DNA of 64,000 nucleotides, from assembly GCA_963576725.1 (NCBI GenBank), contig OY755244.1, positions 84,625,121-84,689,120 on the forward strand. Direction: 5' to 3'. Shown one piece after another: positions 10,156-21,644 of the stretch. The notes beneath the pieces were generated by a model. That model worked only from the letters and a program-made list of their open reading frames with translations, was not told the origin of the DNA and did no database searches. A program made the translations under genes and the position numbers. Position 1 is the stretch's first letter. Each line of letters starts with the position of its first letter. The stretch is from Azorinus chamasolen (lineage: Eukaryota > Mollusca > Bivalvia > Cardiida > Solecurtidae).

Positions 10156-10361
10156 TACAGTGAAAATTCGATTATTCGAACACTGAAATACGTACCATTA
10201 TTGATCTTTAACACAGGTGGCAGCTTAAAAGCCGGGTGAAAGTCATGCAGAAAGCTCCCCTTGGAGCTTTCTGCATGACTTTCACCCTGAATTAAGCAGT
10301 CACACCTGCCTACAGAGACATTCTTCATAACTGAATTTCGTAGTATCGAGTTTTTACTGTA
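10156..10361. mobile_element. P2/P3-type MITE
   Basis: The ends TACAGTGAAAATTCGAT and ATCGAGTTTTTACTGTA bound a palindrome whose arms read GTGAAAGTCATGCAGAAAG with apex GCTCCCCTTGGAGC. Confidence 0.75.
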
Positions 10362-10407
10362 TATATACTTAACCAACTGATGTCCCAGTGTCCTTTAAAT
10401 GACGTAA

Positions 10408-10475
10408 GCAAAAAGTGTAAAGACAGATCAGATAGTCCCTGAAGAAGTTCTTGATTGGGAGTCGTACTATTTGCT
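10408..10475. mobile_element. Degenerate T2 palindrome
   Basis: GACAGATCAGATAGTCCCTG faces a decayed arm ending GTCGTACTATTTGC. Confidence 0.45.
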
Positions 10476-10745
10476 GAACCCATCGATATCAATGGATTAT
10501 AACTTTTTTGTTTTGTTGTTTATTTTGTTTGATGTTTCAAAAAGAAAGGACAATTCGAAACCCAAATTTGAAGCAAACAACAAAATTGTAACCGACACTA
10601 CATTTGTAAAGCGATATGGTTCCTTGAATACGATTCTCTCAAGGTCTAAGGGAGATAACTAGTGCAGATTTCCTGAGTCAAATAACAGAAATCAACAATC
10701 CTGACTTACAGAGAAAGTATTATGTTTACATGTAAACAAGGGTGT
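10476..10745. other. No gene seen
   Basis: A 63-residue open frame (10471-10662) starts with a hydrophobic stretch but has no recognisable motif. I do not call it a gene. Confidence 0.35.
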
Positions 10746-10954
10746 TACAGTAAAACCTCCCTATAACGGTCACTAAATTACATCAAGTATTTTGTGTTAA
10801 AGACAGGTGGCTGCTTAAAGCAAGGTGAAAGTAAAACAGAACGCTCCTATAGGAGCGTTCTGTTTTACTTTCACCTTTCTTAAAGCAATCCCCTGTGTTA
10901 AATACCAAATAATTAACACAATTTAGTGGCCGTTATAGAGAGGTTTTACTGTAT
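10746..10954. mobile_element. P1 MITE, well preserved
   Basis: TACAGTAAAACCTCCCTATA and its inverse ending GAGAGGTTTTACTGTA bound 209 bp. The core palindrome includes AACAGAACGCTCC, the TATA apex and its complement. Confidence 0.9.
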
Positions 10955-10961
10955 TGCATTA

Positions 10962-11342
10962 CAAACAAAGTAAACCCAGACCAGTCATAGTGTCTAAGTC
11001 TGTTCAGGGTCTGCACGCTTTTTCACTGATCAGAATAATTTATGTATTACATGCCGTTACAATATGGACGTTTTTTTAGATCAAGTGGTTACTAAATGCA
11101 GGACGGCAGTAGTGCAGAAAGCTCTTCTGTGAGCTCTTTCTTTTTCTGCATAACCTTCCACATGCCTTAACCCTTTGCGATATGAACACTAGCATTCATG
11201 GGAGAAATATTGACATCGTCAATATCAATTAGATTGTTTTATGATAGGGCATGGACCCGGGACTCCCGTCTGTACTATTTAATGAGCAAACAGGTCAGAC
11301 CTGGATTCGGTGGTTTCTTACGTATTTATGAAGTAAAGGGTT
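10962..11342. mobile_element. Cluster of decayed T2 and P2 pieces
   Basis: A T2 palindrome remnant (10962-11024, ACAAACAAAGTAAACCCAGA), a P2 core remnant (11082-11168, ATGCAGGACGGCAGTAGTGC) and a rearranged T-class element from TTAACCCTTTGCG near 11169 to AAAGGGTT. Confidence 0.5.
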
Positions 11343-11373
11343 CTGACAATTGATTAGCCACAGCATCCTTAAA

Positions 11374-11500
11374 GGGATGGATGGATGGATGGATGGGATG
11401 GGTGGGATGGGTGAATGGATGGGATGGGTGGATGGGTGGATGGGAATGGACGGATTGGTAGGTGCAGGTGGTCGGGCGGACGGACGGACGTTCTCACGGA
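11374..11500. repeat. GGAT/GGGT microsatellite
   Basis: Irregular ATGGATGG units followed by GGACGGACGGACG. Confidence 0.9.
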
Positions 11501-12018
11501 TTGAGTGTTATGTGACCATTCTTTTGTTCAAAACAGTCACATAACATGAAAAATTAGTCACATAAAGAGAAAAAGACAAAAGATATTTTGTTCTCAGTGT
11601 CAGCGGACGGACAGGTAGACGGACAGACACAAACCTAAAGAGAGAAAATAAGGAGAAAAGATGTGATAAACTAAGAAATCCAGAAACCGCGTAATTTAGA
11701 TAAAAAGGTGCATAACGGAGATGTCGACTATTTTACCAGTTGCGTTTAAACTTCCAGGGACCAAACTGATTTCAAGATAAGAATCAAGATAACGATGACA
11801 AGATTGATTTAGATATGTTTTATTATTTATAACTGTACGCTGTCTTACGAAACACGATAGCATCTAGCATGATGAGGAAACATTTGTTTCCAAATATTTT
11901 CGTCACTTCATTTCAAATTATATACATGTACACCACAGTCTCGCTAAAACAACCGAATGATATAATAGCATAGGAGACTACAAAACCACATAGGAGACAC
12001 ATAAAAGCAGGTAATCGC
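11501..12018. other. No gene seen
   Basis: AT-rich sequence with a short GACGGACAGAC patch near 11605-11630; otherwise nothing recognisable. Confidence 0.4.
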
Positions 12019-12208
12019 TAAACCCTTTCCCTGATGAATATTCATGTAGGAACTAATGAAGTCATGAATATTAATACGATTATTTTTTATAATGGCATAT
12101 TAACACCTGAGCAGACACAGATCAGACGGCTCCTACAGGAGCCGTCTGATCTGGGTCTATTCTGTTTGCAGATGCGTCAAAATGCGCTTACATAAGGGAA
12201 AGGATTAA
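12019..12208. mobile_element. T2 MITE
   Basis: TAAACCCTTTCCCTG at the left, a palindrome around 12110-12170 with GACGGCTCCTACAGGAGCC, and GGGAAAGGATTAA at the right. A P2 half-element follows from 12206 to about 12300. Confidence 0.8.
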
Positions 12209-12397
12209 TGCAGGGTAAAGGTGTTACAGAGAGCAACTACGGGAAATTTCTGTACATATTTTGTCCTGTATTAAGCCATCATCTGTTTTAAAAATCCTGA
12301 ATTAGATTTCTTATGAGTTGTCGTATTAATTATCGATACTTAACTGTACCGTCTCTTTATAAACATGCAATCAGCTAGCCAAACAGGGTTGCTTCTA

Positions 12398-12627
12398 TTA
12401 ACCCATTCCCTCATATTGACGACTTTTGACGACTCTGTATAAGTCACTCTTTGAAACCATTGTGATAAATAGAGCATTTGCTCCTATAGGAGCAAATGCT
12501 CTATTTATCATAATGGTTTAAAACTACAAAAATCTAAAAAAAAAAAAAACTTTTCTCTAGTTAACGCTCCTTTTCGGTAGATGTTTTCAAAGAGGTTGTA
12601 TCTAAAATAGCCTATGAGGTAATCGGC
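12398..12627. mobile_element. T3 MITE
   Basis: TTAACCCATTCCCTC at the left, a palindrome at about 12453-12522 with TTTGCTCCTATAGGAGCAAA, and a right end decayed to GGTAATCGGCTAA. Confidence 0.85.
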
Positions 12628-12720
12628 TAATACACTGAGTTAATCGGCGTCCTCGCTGAAGCCAGACTAAAGGTACCCTTCACATGCCAAATAGTAACCC
12701 TATCCCGCTGTGAAACAATC

Positions 12721-12790
12721 ATTCTCAAGTATCTGATTGGTCAGATTCTGAGCTTGCTCTCAGACTCAGACCTTGGATTCTGGTTTCTTT
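12721..12790. repeat. Fragment of TGATTGGTCAGATT repeat
   Basis: It shares TTCTCAAGTATCTGATTGG and CAGACTCAGACC with the palindromic copy at 51982-52088. Confidence 0.55.
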
Positions 12791-12821
12791 TCAGAGCGGG
12801 CATAGGTTAAGATTTTTACTG

Positions 12822-13021
12822 TACAGTAAAACTCCTCTTAAGCGATAATTTTATTAATAAACATTTATAAATGTCTTTAAAAGCAGGTGGTTGCTAATGC
12901 AGGTCGAAAGTAATGCAGAAAGCTTTCTGCGTTACTTTCGTCCAGCATTAAACTATCACCTGTCTTTAAGACCCAGAATTATACCACTATCTGTTGTTCG
13001 CATTAGAGAGGTTTACCTGTA
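12822..13021. mobile_element. P2 MITE
   Basis: TACAGTAAAACTCCTCTTAA and GAGAGGTTTACCTGTA bound the element. The core arms read CAGGTCGAAAGTAATGCAG with the apex shortened to AAAGCTTTCTGC. Confidence 0.8.
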
Positions 13022-13247
13022 TGAGACATACAGCAATACCGTACATAAAAGAACCACTGATATACATGTAACGTTCTTATTTCTCAACTCAATCCTATCT
13101 TGTTAAAATTGAGAACCGCCGCAGAAAGCAATTCCAGTAAGAACAAGTAAAATGCTAAGCATGTGGCGAACATTAAACCATTGCCTTCATATAAAATCAA
13201 TTTCGAGGATTTGATAGCAGAAATTTGGACTAAACATAGAACAGTGA
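13022..13247. other. No feature seen
   Basis: Unique sequence ahead of the segmental duplication. Confidence 0.3.
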
Positions 13248-14141
13248 AAGGGTTAAAACCAGTTATGTGTAGGCTTAGATATGAGTCATATACAATCAAA
13301 GCAATAGATAAATAGGGCGTATTACTAAAAGTATCATCTGACCACGAAACTATATACTGTGACTACTCTTTAGAATCGTTACCAAACTCTATGATGTGCC
13401 TACTCTTTGCATTCGTCTCGAGGATGGTTCTAAAGGGTGGTCACGGTCAATGGTTTAATGGAGAAATAAAGGAGCTATTTATGAAGGTGTCGCAGCTGGA
13501 CCTCTGTACAGTAAGACTTCTCTGCAACCCCTATTTACTCGGCGTCTCATCTGGATCCAAACTGTTTGCATAGGTAATCACAGATATGGCATTGGCAGCG
13601 AAAGGGTTAAGCAACCACGTGCTTTTCAAAGACACATTCATTCGTTCATTTCTTAATCCTTTACTCCTTGGACATTCATGCAAGAAAAACCACACATGGT
13701 AAACACACAGTGGTTTAGGTTTCTACGTGTGATTATCTTTAGGGGATCTGAAATATCACCAATCCAAAATTCTGTAGAATAACCAGAGGCATATACAATG
13801 TATGTCTCCTTGAATAATATTTATTGGATGCCGGTTAGATATAAAGTCGAGACATTTTCAAACTATGATTCCAGTCTACATGGTATGGTGCTTGATAAGA
13901 ATATTTAATATTTTGGGGAAAATTAGCTCAGTTTGAATTAATTGTGATATAGACTCACTTCACTATCCCTTTCCATGTTTTATAGTTATTCAAAATTTCA
14001 ATACCTACTAAATATCCATAGACAAAATAGTTATAATGAAATACGAAAGGTGGAACTTTGTATGCGTAAAGAAACAGATCTGGGTCTTACCTGGGTCTAC
14101 TCTGTTTCCAGATGCGTGAAAATGCGTCTATATGAATGAAG

Positions 14142-14270
14142 GGGTTATGAGGGACAACTGAAAGGGTTATGAGGGACAACTGAAAGGGTTATGAGGGACA
14201 ACTGAGAGGGTTATGAGGGACAACTGAAAGGGTTATGAGGACAACTGAAGGGGTTATGAGGGACAACTGA
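14142..14270. repeat. 22-bp tandem repeat x6
   Basis: The unit is GGGTTATGAGGGACAACTGA plus AA, with small variants. It starts at the GGGTTA end of a T2b-like element (13960-14150), so the unit probably grew from that TTAA boundary. It is absent from duplication copy 2. Confidence 0.9.
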
Positions 14271-14699
14271 TTCAAACATATCTCATCAAACACTTGGTTT
14301 ACAGCATGAAACCGGAAATATTTACATAAAGTTAACTAAAGTAAATCCAGTTAGCTGATTAAAAGAAAACTGGGAGTATTGATGATTAATTTTAACATTT
14401 AGTGGGGGAATATTGTTGATTAATCAATATTTACTGAATTTAACCTCCCTTAAAACTAGTTCAGATTAACTCAACATTAATCTTGAAGATATGTTAAGAA
14501 GATGGCAATATGTTGCATTTCAATGCATAAAATTAACTTGCAAAGTTGGTCATGGCATGGTCACATGATCACTCAAAAATATGGGATCACGTGTCCCTTT
14601 TAGTAGAACATAGCATCACATATTTCTCTTCACAAATATTACCAAATTCACAATCAGATATCTTAAGCAAATTGCATAGTATACTACTATAAGAGTGCC

Positions 14700-16165
14700 A
14701 GTGGGCACAATATACGCCCTCCGAGGCCTTGTTCAACATAAACTGAGGTTAACATATTTGCTAAACACAAATGCTGAACGCAAATTCTAAGTCCAGTTGT
14801 GTGACCTTGATATTGGATATACATACCGGGACACACCCATGATACTGTAGCATGTCACGATAAACATCGTGGTGTAATTTGAGAAGGATTCATCAAGTAG
14901 AATTTGAGTTGTTACAAACAGACAGACAGACGGCCAGACAGTGCCATTCCATAATACGCCTCGTTGTTTCAAACAGATGAAGCTTGTGATGGTAGACAAG
15001 TGTTCCAATATTTTGAAAATGGGTGATCCTTCGAAAGCCAAAGTAGAAATGCAAAAAGGGAAAATTGCAGACTCGGTTTTAGAGTATGTTCATGAGTAGT
15101 AATTAAGAGTGCAACACTACTCTCACACCCGGTATTCATGTTTTAAAACTAATAACATCAAAACCAATGATCCCGAAGGACCAAAATGCTTGACAGAGTT
15201 ATGTACTCTTGCCTACAGTTGAAGCTAAAAAGTGATGGTGATCAAGTGTTTCAAGTTTCAAAGCTTTATCTTTAAGGGTTATGTAAATAAGTGGACTTTA
15301 ACAAAAACCTTTACAAAACATTCTAAAAGATAAAAATGGCCATAATTCTGTCAAGAGAATTTCTGCTTTACAGAGTTATGTACTCTTGCCTACAAATGAG
15401 GCTTGTGATGGTGAACAAGTATGTTAAGTTTTAAAGCTTTATCTTTAAGGGTTATGTAAATAAGTGGACTTTAACAAAAACTTTAACCAAAACTTCTAAG
15501 TTAAAAAGGGTCATAATGCTGTCAAAATGCTCGACAGAGTTATGTAATCTTGCCTATAGGTGATTTTGTAATAGTGAACACGTGTTCCAAGTTTCAAAGC
15601 TTTATCTCAAAGGGTTATGTAAATAAGTGGACTCATATCAACATAAATTGAGGTTCACGCAAATTCTAAACGCAAATTCTAAGTCAAATTGTGCGACCTT
15701 GACCTTGAATATACGTACCGGGACACCCCCATGCTACTGTAGTATATAGAGATAAACATTGAGATTAAATTTGAGAAGGCTCTACCAAGCAGAACTCGAG
15801 TCAGACAGACAGACATTTAATATATTTGCTTAACGCAAATGCTAAACACAAATTCTACGTCCAATTGTGTGACATTGACCTTGGATTGATTTACGTACCG
15901 GGACTGGGCATGCCACTGTAGCAGGTCCAGATAAACATGCAGGTTCAATTTGAGAAGGATCCAACAAGCAGAACTAGTTGTTACAGACAGACGGACAGAC
16001 AGACACACGGACGGACAGACAGATGAACAATCGGACAGACAGATGGACGGACGGACGAGCGAACGGACGGACAGACAGACAGACAGACAAACAGACAAAC
16101 AGACAAACAGACAGACAGACAGGCAGGCAGGCAGGCAGGCAGCGTCATTCCATAATACGACCCGT
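14700..16165. mobile_element. Large tandem-core element ending in GACA microsatellite
   Basis: A segment with CTAAGTCCAGTTGTGTGACC and TACCGGGAC is present three times (14735, 15660, 15830). Between are units of about 170 bp with AAAGCTTTATCTTTAAGGG, and a piece of the 282-bp repeat (15006-15185). It ends in GACA/GACG/GGCA microsatellite. It interrupts duplication copy 1 only. It resembles bivalve pearl/Helentron-like elements (inference). Confidence 0.6.
15983..16140. repeat. GACA/GACG/GGCA microsatellite
   Basis: Runs of CAGACAGACGGACAGAC and a terminal GGCAGGCAGGCAGG. Overlapping open frames of about 113 and 87 residues on the plus strand and 118 on the minus strand are by-products of the repeat. 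Confidence 0.95.
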
Positions 16166-16771
16166 GTTTTCAAACTTGCGTATAAAAATGAAGCACGTGA
16201 AACAGTACAATCAAAACATCGTGCATCCCATCAGTTGTTAAAACAGAGATCTAGGGTACAGAATGAAAATACGTCTTTACCTGAACTATGATCAATCCAT
16301 CAGTTTGTGAAATAACGTTTATTGGATGTCAGCAAGATGCAAATAAAAGATGTTGAGTCTTGCTATGGCATATATACAAACAGGAATCAACAGAGGAAAG
16401 CCTTCTGGCGACTAACATGCATGCAATCACTTAAGATGTGGTAGCAATTAGCAGTTTGCTGCACTTCATGCAGCCTAAGTTTATTACAGTAAATAATTTA
16501 CAAGCTACAATTTATGCAGTAAGGATGATAGAATAAAAGATGGGGAAACTATTTCAATTAGTTGAAATACAAAAGGATTTTAGACCCAAAACGACGTCAT
16601 ACATGCATAGTAGAAAAACACTATATACTGCCGATGTTTGAAAATTTAGTTGTTGCAATTTGCTACGTTAAATGAAATTCACTTTTTAAAATGAATTATG
16701 TGATATTGAATATAATGATTTTATAACGGCCATTGTGTACATGGCATAAACTGTAGAATCATTAAATAAAG

Positions 16772-16772
<1 letters not shown>

Positions 16773-16821
<49 letters not shown>
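16773..16821. repeat. ATT microsatellite
   Basis: About 16 ATT units follow AATCATTAAATAAAGTC, which looks like a retroposon-style tail. Confidence 0.95.
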
Positions 16822-16824
<3 letters not shown>

Positions 16825-16837
16825 CACATGTACACGC

Positions 16838-16945
16838 AAACAGAGCAGAGCAGATCCTGATCAGACGTCTCTTACAGCGGCCGTCTGATCTGGATCTTAT
16901 CTGTTTACAATGGCGTTAAAGTGCGTATCTATGGAGTAAAGCACA
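16838..16945. mobile_element. T2 MITE fragment
   Basis: The palindrome has GCAGATCCTGATCAGACG and CCGTCTGATCTGGATC, then a degraded right end GGAGTAAAGCAC. Confidence 0.65.
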
Positions 16946-16954
16946 TACATACAT

Positions 16955-17160
16955 GTACAACCTTTCTATAACGGCCACTAAATTGTGTTAATTAGTTGGT
17001 ATTTAGGACAGGTGACTGCTTAAAGCAATGTGAAAGTAAAACAGAACGATCCTATATAGGAGCGTTCTGTTTTACTTTCACCTTGCTTTAAGCAGTCACC
17101 TACCTTTAACACAAAATACTTGATGGAATTTAGTGGCCGTTATAGAGAGGTTTTACTGTA
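16955..17160. mobile_element. P1 MITE
   Basis: The left end is decayed (TACAACCTTTCTATAACGG) and the right end intact (AGAGAGGTTTTACTGTA). The core palindrome is AACAGAACGATCCTATATAG plus GAGCGTTCTG. It is present only in duplication copy 1. Confidence 0.85.
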
Positions 17161-17367
17161 CCTGATAGATATTTATGTAAGAAATAATGACTGTAGAACA
17201 ATAAATCAGCTATCATTTATTTTATAATGGATATTATGGACAAGAGAAGATTTTTACCATGATAGCAGAAACTCTAGACTCACATCGATATTATTCCAAA
17301 AGCGCTGACGCTGGGTCTACTCTGTTTATAAAGGGACGAAGAGGGTCTCTATTATACAGGTAATGGG

Positions 17368-17585
17368 TTAACCCTTTTCCTCATATAAACACTTTTTCAT
17401 ATATGTGCTAACAGAGCCGACCCTGATCAGGCAGTCCCTTATAAACTTGCTTTAGACATGATATAGATATGATTCCACAATCTTTCTCAAATCGAAAAAA
17501 AGTGCTTGAAAAGTTTACATTATTAAAAACAATTGATAAATATTCATGATGTCGTGATTGATTACATGAATAGTCAACAGGTTAA
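17368..17585. mobile_element. T2 MITE, ancestral to the duplication
   Basis: It runs from TTAACCCTTTTCCTC to ACAGGTTAA with a damaged palindrome. The same element, in the same place, is at 31093 in copy 2, so it predates the duplication. Confidence 0.75.
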
Positions 17586-17754
17586 GTCGTTGCTATAGAA
17601 ACGTTCTACATTTTGTACAGGACTGTAACAAATACCTTAAGAAGTCAAAATCATACAATATCTAGGATACGCGATCAAACCATACAAAGCATTTGAGGGG
17701 ATAACAAGGATATGTTAGCATGGTAATGTATGGCCGCATACTCTTCCACGATAT

Positions 17755-18303
17755 TTGAAAACAGCTTAGATCCAGAGCCAGCCTTCATTTACTCGGTGTT
17801 TAATCTAGATCAACTGTTTGGACTAGTATTAAGTAAAACCCATTTACAGCAGACGATACCATGTTTTACTGGGTGTGGGAAGCGGTTGAAGGTTAAAGTC
17901 GAAAGAGGGTGTATGGATCGTATGAATCGCATTCAGAAGGATTAATCAATCATGATCCCACTATACAGAAGAAACTCCCGTGAAGACCACCAAAAGATGT
18001 CTATTGGGTTTGTAACCAGCAGCTTAATACAAGACGAAAGTTATGTAGAAAAGCTTCCATTTGAGTTTTCTGCATTACTTTCGGTCTGCTTTACCCCTTA
18101 AATATAAACGTTTTAACACCTTTACAAACAGTAGACCCAGATCAATCAGATCACTCCTGTAAGAAAGGAAATGATAATAGATATGACACTGCAGATTTTA
18201 CAAATACAAAATATTCCTGTGGGCATTTTTCATAATAAAATTTCAGTTTGTAAATAGTCATGATGTCATTCTTTCTTACATGGATATTCAACAAAGACAG
18301 GGT
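17755..18303. mobile_element. Cluster of decayed T1, P2 and T2 elements
   Basis: T1 palindrome remnant at 17755-17822 (AACAGCTTAGATCCAGAG), P2 core remnant at 18000-18100 (TTAATACAAGACGAAAG), and T2 remnant 18105-18303 ending ACAGGGTTAA. They account for the extra length of copy 1 here. Confidence 0.55.
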
Positions 18304-18519
18304 TAACAGACACTTTTTTCTGATAAGACATGCGTTATCACATCTTAAATGTTGCTATAGAGAGGTTCTACTGTAGTGTCCTTCACCTATATTGACACGG
18401 TATGTGTTTTGGGTTTTGTTACCCATACCGTCTAACTCATCCATCTCACATTACAACAAGGGTACGTGTTTTAGCCGTTATCTGATAGCGGCTTCTTTTG
18501 ACATATTTCGGAAGTTTCC

Positions 18520-18727
18520 AAACAGAGCAGACGCAGATCAGTCAGCTCCTGCGGAGGTCGTTCGATACGGGTGTCCTGTTTTCTTATGAAATGGTATAGA
18601 TCTCATTCTACAGTTTCTATCATGTTAAATCCCCTTGTTCGTAATGCCGTGTTAAACATTTACTAGATTATTTATATTCATACAGTCATTATTCCTTGCA
18701 TGGATACTCATGAAGTCAGGTGTTTAA
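18520..18727. mobile_element. T2 MITE, shared by both duplicates
   Basis: AAACAGAGCAGACGCAGATC faces CGATACGGGTGTCCTG; the T2 flank follows. The matching element is at 31667. Confidence 0.7.
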
Positions 18728-18879
18728 GCAAACTGTCATCTGAAAACATCGTCAGCTTGCTAAGCGGATACGTTTTCAAGTCTAATAAAGTTTCAGAGAG
18801 GCAAATAATCTGGATGGCAATGTTTTGTCACGTCAATTTATCTGGTTCCTACGAAAGCCCGGAGGTGACATTCTAAATT

Positions 18880-19081
18880 CCTACTTCAAACTTCCGTCTA
18901 AAACAAGTATTACTGCCAGTCTTCAAGACAGGTTGCAGCTTAATGTAGGGTGAACGTCCTGCAGAAAGCTGCTCTAGGAGATTTCTACATGACTTTCACC
19001 CTGCATTAAGCTGCCACATGTCTCGCTTCTCAATTTTACTAAATATTACTAAAACATCGAACTATCGAGAGTTTTACTGTA
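18880..19081. mobile_element. P2 MITE
   Basis: The core arms AATGTAGGGTGAACGTCCTG and CATGACTTTCACCCTGCATT flank an apex GCTGCTCTAGGAG; the right end is GAGAGTTTTACTGTA. It is absent at the matching place in copy 2. Confidence 0.7.
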
Positions 19082-19126
19082 TACAATAAAATCTCTATTA
19101 AACTCTACGGATATACATGAATATCC

Positions 19127-19372
19127 TTAACCCTTTCCTTGTTGAATATTCATGTAAAAAAATAATGACATCATGAATATTTATTAACTGATTTGTTTTA
19201 TAATGGCATATAATATACACACATGAATATTTGGTACTGGTAGAGACAAGAGTCTGAGATATTATATGTACATAGGCGAAAATAGCACACCTATATGAGT
19301 CGTCTCATCTGGGTCTACGTACTTTGTTTGCATAGACGTGAAAAGGTGTTTATATAAGGGAAGGGGGTAATG
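19127..19372. mobile_element. T2 MITE
   Basis: TTAACCCTTTCCTTG at the left and GGGAAGGGGGTAA at the right. Only one arm of the palindrome (GTCGTCTCATCTGGGTC) is clear. It is partly shared with copy 2 at 32080-32250. Confidence 0.65.
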
Positions 19373-19596
19373 CAGAACTTAAGTAATGCAGAACGGAAGT
19401 AATTCAGAAAGTGAATTCAATTCGGCCTGTATTACAACTGCTGCCACTTACAAACCCAAATAAACACGGTAGAGTCAGAGCTATTACAATTTCATAATCA
19501 ATCATAAGAAAACAGTGCACATCATGATCAGACGACTCCTACATGGGTGAAAATGTGTTTATATGACAGAAAGGGTTTAAACAGGTGGTTTATTTA

Positions 19597-19821
19597 CCTT
19601 TTCTTCCATAAATATGCTTTTCTACGCCTCTGTAATAACCACTTCTTGAAACCATTGTGATAAATAGAGCATTTACTCCTATATGAGCAAATGCTCTATT
19701 TATCACAAGGGTTTCAAATTACAAAATTCTAAAAGTTTACTTTTCCCTAGTAAATGCTCCTTTTGGGTAGATTTATTCAAAGAGGTTGTGTCTAAAAATA
19801 GCCTATGGAGGAAAGGGTTAA
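19597..19821. mobile_element. T3 MITE
   Basis: The palindrome has ATAGAGCATTTACTCC and TATATGAGCAAATGC; the right end is GGAAAGGGTTAA. The left end is decayed (TTTACCTTTTCTTCC). Confidence 0.8.
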
Positions 19822-20100
19822 GGCAAGACTAAGGTAATGCAGAACTTTCTGTGAATGTTCGTGCTGTTGTTCGACCTATCTTAAAAACCGTTATTTTACT
19901 GTTTATGCGGAAAGCGCGCGTATTATTAACTAAAATGATAAAACGAGAACTTAAGTGTTATGATAATTATGTAAGTTGTATCTAGTATAACTGATCGGCG
20001 CTATTTTCCTGCTCATAATAGTCGTTTGTTGTACTGTATCATAGCCCGTCTGGACCATGATTGTTTGCCGCTAATTGTCAGGAACTACATGTATATGTTA
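19822..20100. other. No feature seen
   Basis: Unique AT-rich sequence. Confidence 0.3.
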
Positions 20101-20321
20101 TTAACCTTTAGCCTGCAGAGCAATTTTTCTGAGCAAATTATAATAATAATTTTTCTCCTATTACGTTTTCAAAATTCAATCTATAATCAATTTGTCTACC
20201 AAAATGCAATCATGGTGTCAAACAGTTTGGATCCTGATGAGACGCCGAGTTACTCGGCGGATCATCTGTCATCCAAACTGTTTGCATTTAAGTATTCACT
20301 CATAGGCAGGCTAAAGGTTAA
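20101..20321. mobile_element. T1-variant MITE
   Basis: TTAACCTTTAGCCTGC and GCAGGCTAAAGGTTAA are precise inverted ends. The palindrome at 20219-20285 holds GGATCCTGATGAGACGCC. It is the cleanest member of the subfamily also seen at 34-248. Confidence 0.85.
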
Positions 20322-20399
20322 CATTCTCATTTCTATGTAATGCCTTTTGCAAAATTCTTAGTGTGCTACAAGAAGTTCAATTCTTCTCTTTCAAAACAT

Positions 20400-20505
20400 C
20401 AGTATCTGTTCGGGTCCCCATAAAACATCAAGTTACTAGGCGTCTAATCTGGATCCAAACTGTTTGCACAGCTAAACACACCTTTGAAATTGATAGCCAA
20501 AGAGT
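20400..20505. mobile_element. Half T1 MITE
   Basis: The right arm GGCGTCTAATCTGGATCC and right flank remain; the right end is decayed to AGAGTTTAA. Confidence 0.6.
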
Positions 20506-20869
20506 TTAAACAAAATATTTACGCTTGTGTACTCACACTTCACAGACGCCATTTTACTGTACAATAAATTTTGTTATCTCGCGTAATACTTAAAGGGTTT
20601 GTGTTTTATTGTTACCTTTAACAAGTTACGACTTTCAATTACATGTCCATGGAAATATATATAAAACAGACTGCACTTTTTTCCTTCGTAATTATCATCT
20701 ACAAACAGTGTGGTCTGCTGCAACTTTAAACGTACATTTTCTTTTGATCAACAGTGTCAAAGAGAAAATCCTGATTTGAAGCCGAAATACCGGGCATCTG
20801 GTCAGGATCTAGAAAGTTTGCAATGATCCAAATAATATATTAAACATGAGATTTATATAGGAGAAATAT
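20506..20869. other. No gene; one decayed hairpin
   Basis: A T1/T2-like hairpin remnant at about 20748-20822 (AGAAAATCCTGATTTGAAG, then CATCTGGTCAGGATC). Otherwise AT-rich unique sequence. Confidence 0.4.
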
Positions 20870-21355
20870 CTGGGTGTGTGCATGTGTGTATGCGTTCATG
20901 CCTTCATGCGTGCGTGCGTGCGTGTGTACACGTGTGCGAGGCCGAACATGCATATGTGCGTATGTGCTTGTGTGGTCGTGGATGTAAGCGAGTTGGGTTT
21001 TACGTCCGACCAACAGTATTTCAGTTATTTGCAGACGGCACTCGCTTGAGACAAGTTATAGTGCTGCCTCACTGGAATGCCCCCTGTCGCGGGCACATGG
21101 CAAGGGCACTCCATCTAGTCACATTATCCTGACACCGGACCGGCCAGTCCTAGTCCGTGTGTGTATGTGTGTCGCTGTGTGTACTGGGTGTGCGTGCTTG
21201 GGTGCGTGTTGGGGGGGGGGGGGGGGTAAGAAGCGTGCGTGCGTGCGTGTGTACATATGTGCGAGGCCGAGAATGCATATGTGCGTATGTGCTTGTAGAC
21301 GTAGGTGTGTCGGAATGTGTACTGGGTGTGCGTGCTTGGGTGCATGCTGCGTGTG
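20870..21355. repeat. GT-rich tracts in direct repeat around a SINE-like insert
   Basis: GTGTGCGAGGCCGA and ATGCATATGTGCGTATGTGC occur at about 20933-20972 and again at 21258-21291. The SINE-like sequence 20988-21155 and a 15-base G run (about 21211-21226) lie between them. Confidence 0.7.
20988..21155. mobile_element. SINE-like molluscan repeat
   Basis: It starts GCGAGTTGGGTTTTACGTCC and ends GACACCGGACCGGCCAGTCC. I recognise both motifs from common bivalve/gastropod dispersed repeats. A second, divergent copy begins at 53625. No tRNA-like A and B boxes are clear here. Confidence 0.5.
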
Positions 21356-21644
21356 AAAAATGATGGTACCGAATCCGACAATTAGAACAGACACATATTT
21401 ACTGAAAGAGATAATTTATTAATTATCTTTTTAAATGAATTGAAACCCGTACATATCAAGACCAGCTACAAAAAATGTATTGCGTCTCTCTATACTGTGT
21501 CAAATGAAAGATTAGTAACATGTCCCGTTATAGATGTGATGAATGATTATGATCTACACTATTTACAATATGTTATGATGAAGGTTAAGTACAACAACAC
21601 AAGTCTTACAACTGTAACGTGAATACACACACGCTTAAGTCACA
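21356..21644. other. No gene seen
   Basis: AT-rich sequence; a 60-residue open frame has no support. Confidence 0.3.

Larger units (their letters stand above)
13248..19540 (+). repeat. Segmental duplication, copy 1
   Basis: It is collinear with 27288-32395 in the same orientation. Matched landmarks are 13248/27288, 13610/28097, 14285/29093, 16185/29453, 16640/30705, 17163/30884, 17368/31093, 18350/31497, 18520/31667 and 19215/32080. Substitutions are frequent. Insertions seen only in this copy include a T1 fragment at 13530-13605, the 22-bp array, the 14700-16165 element, P1 at 16955 and P2 at 18880. I found no gene in it. Confidence 0.85.

Noticed and set aside
15817..16291. Open frames of 87-118 residues
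   Set aside because: They follow the GACA/GACG microsatellite on both strands.
20026..20340. 104-residue open frame
   Set aside because: It runs across a whole T1-variant element including both palindrome arms, so the peptide is element-derived noise.
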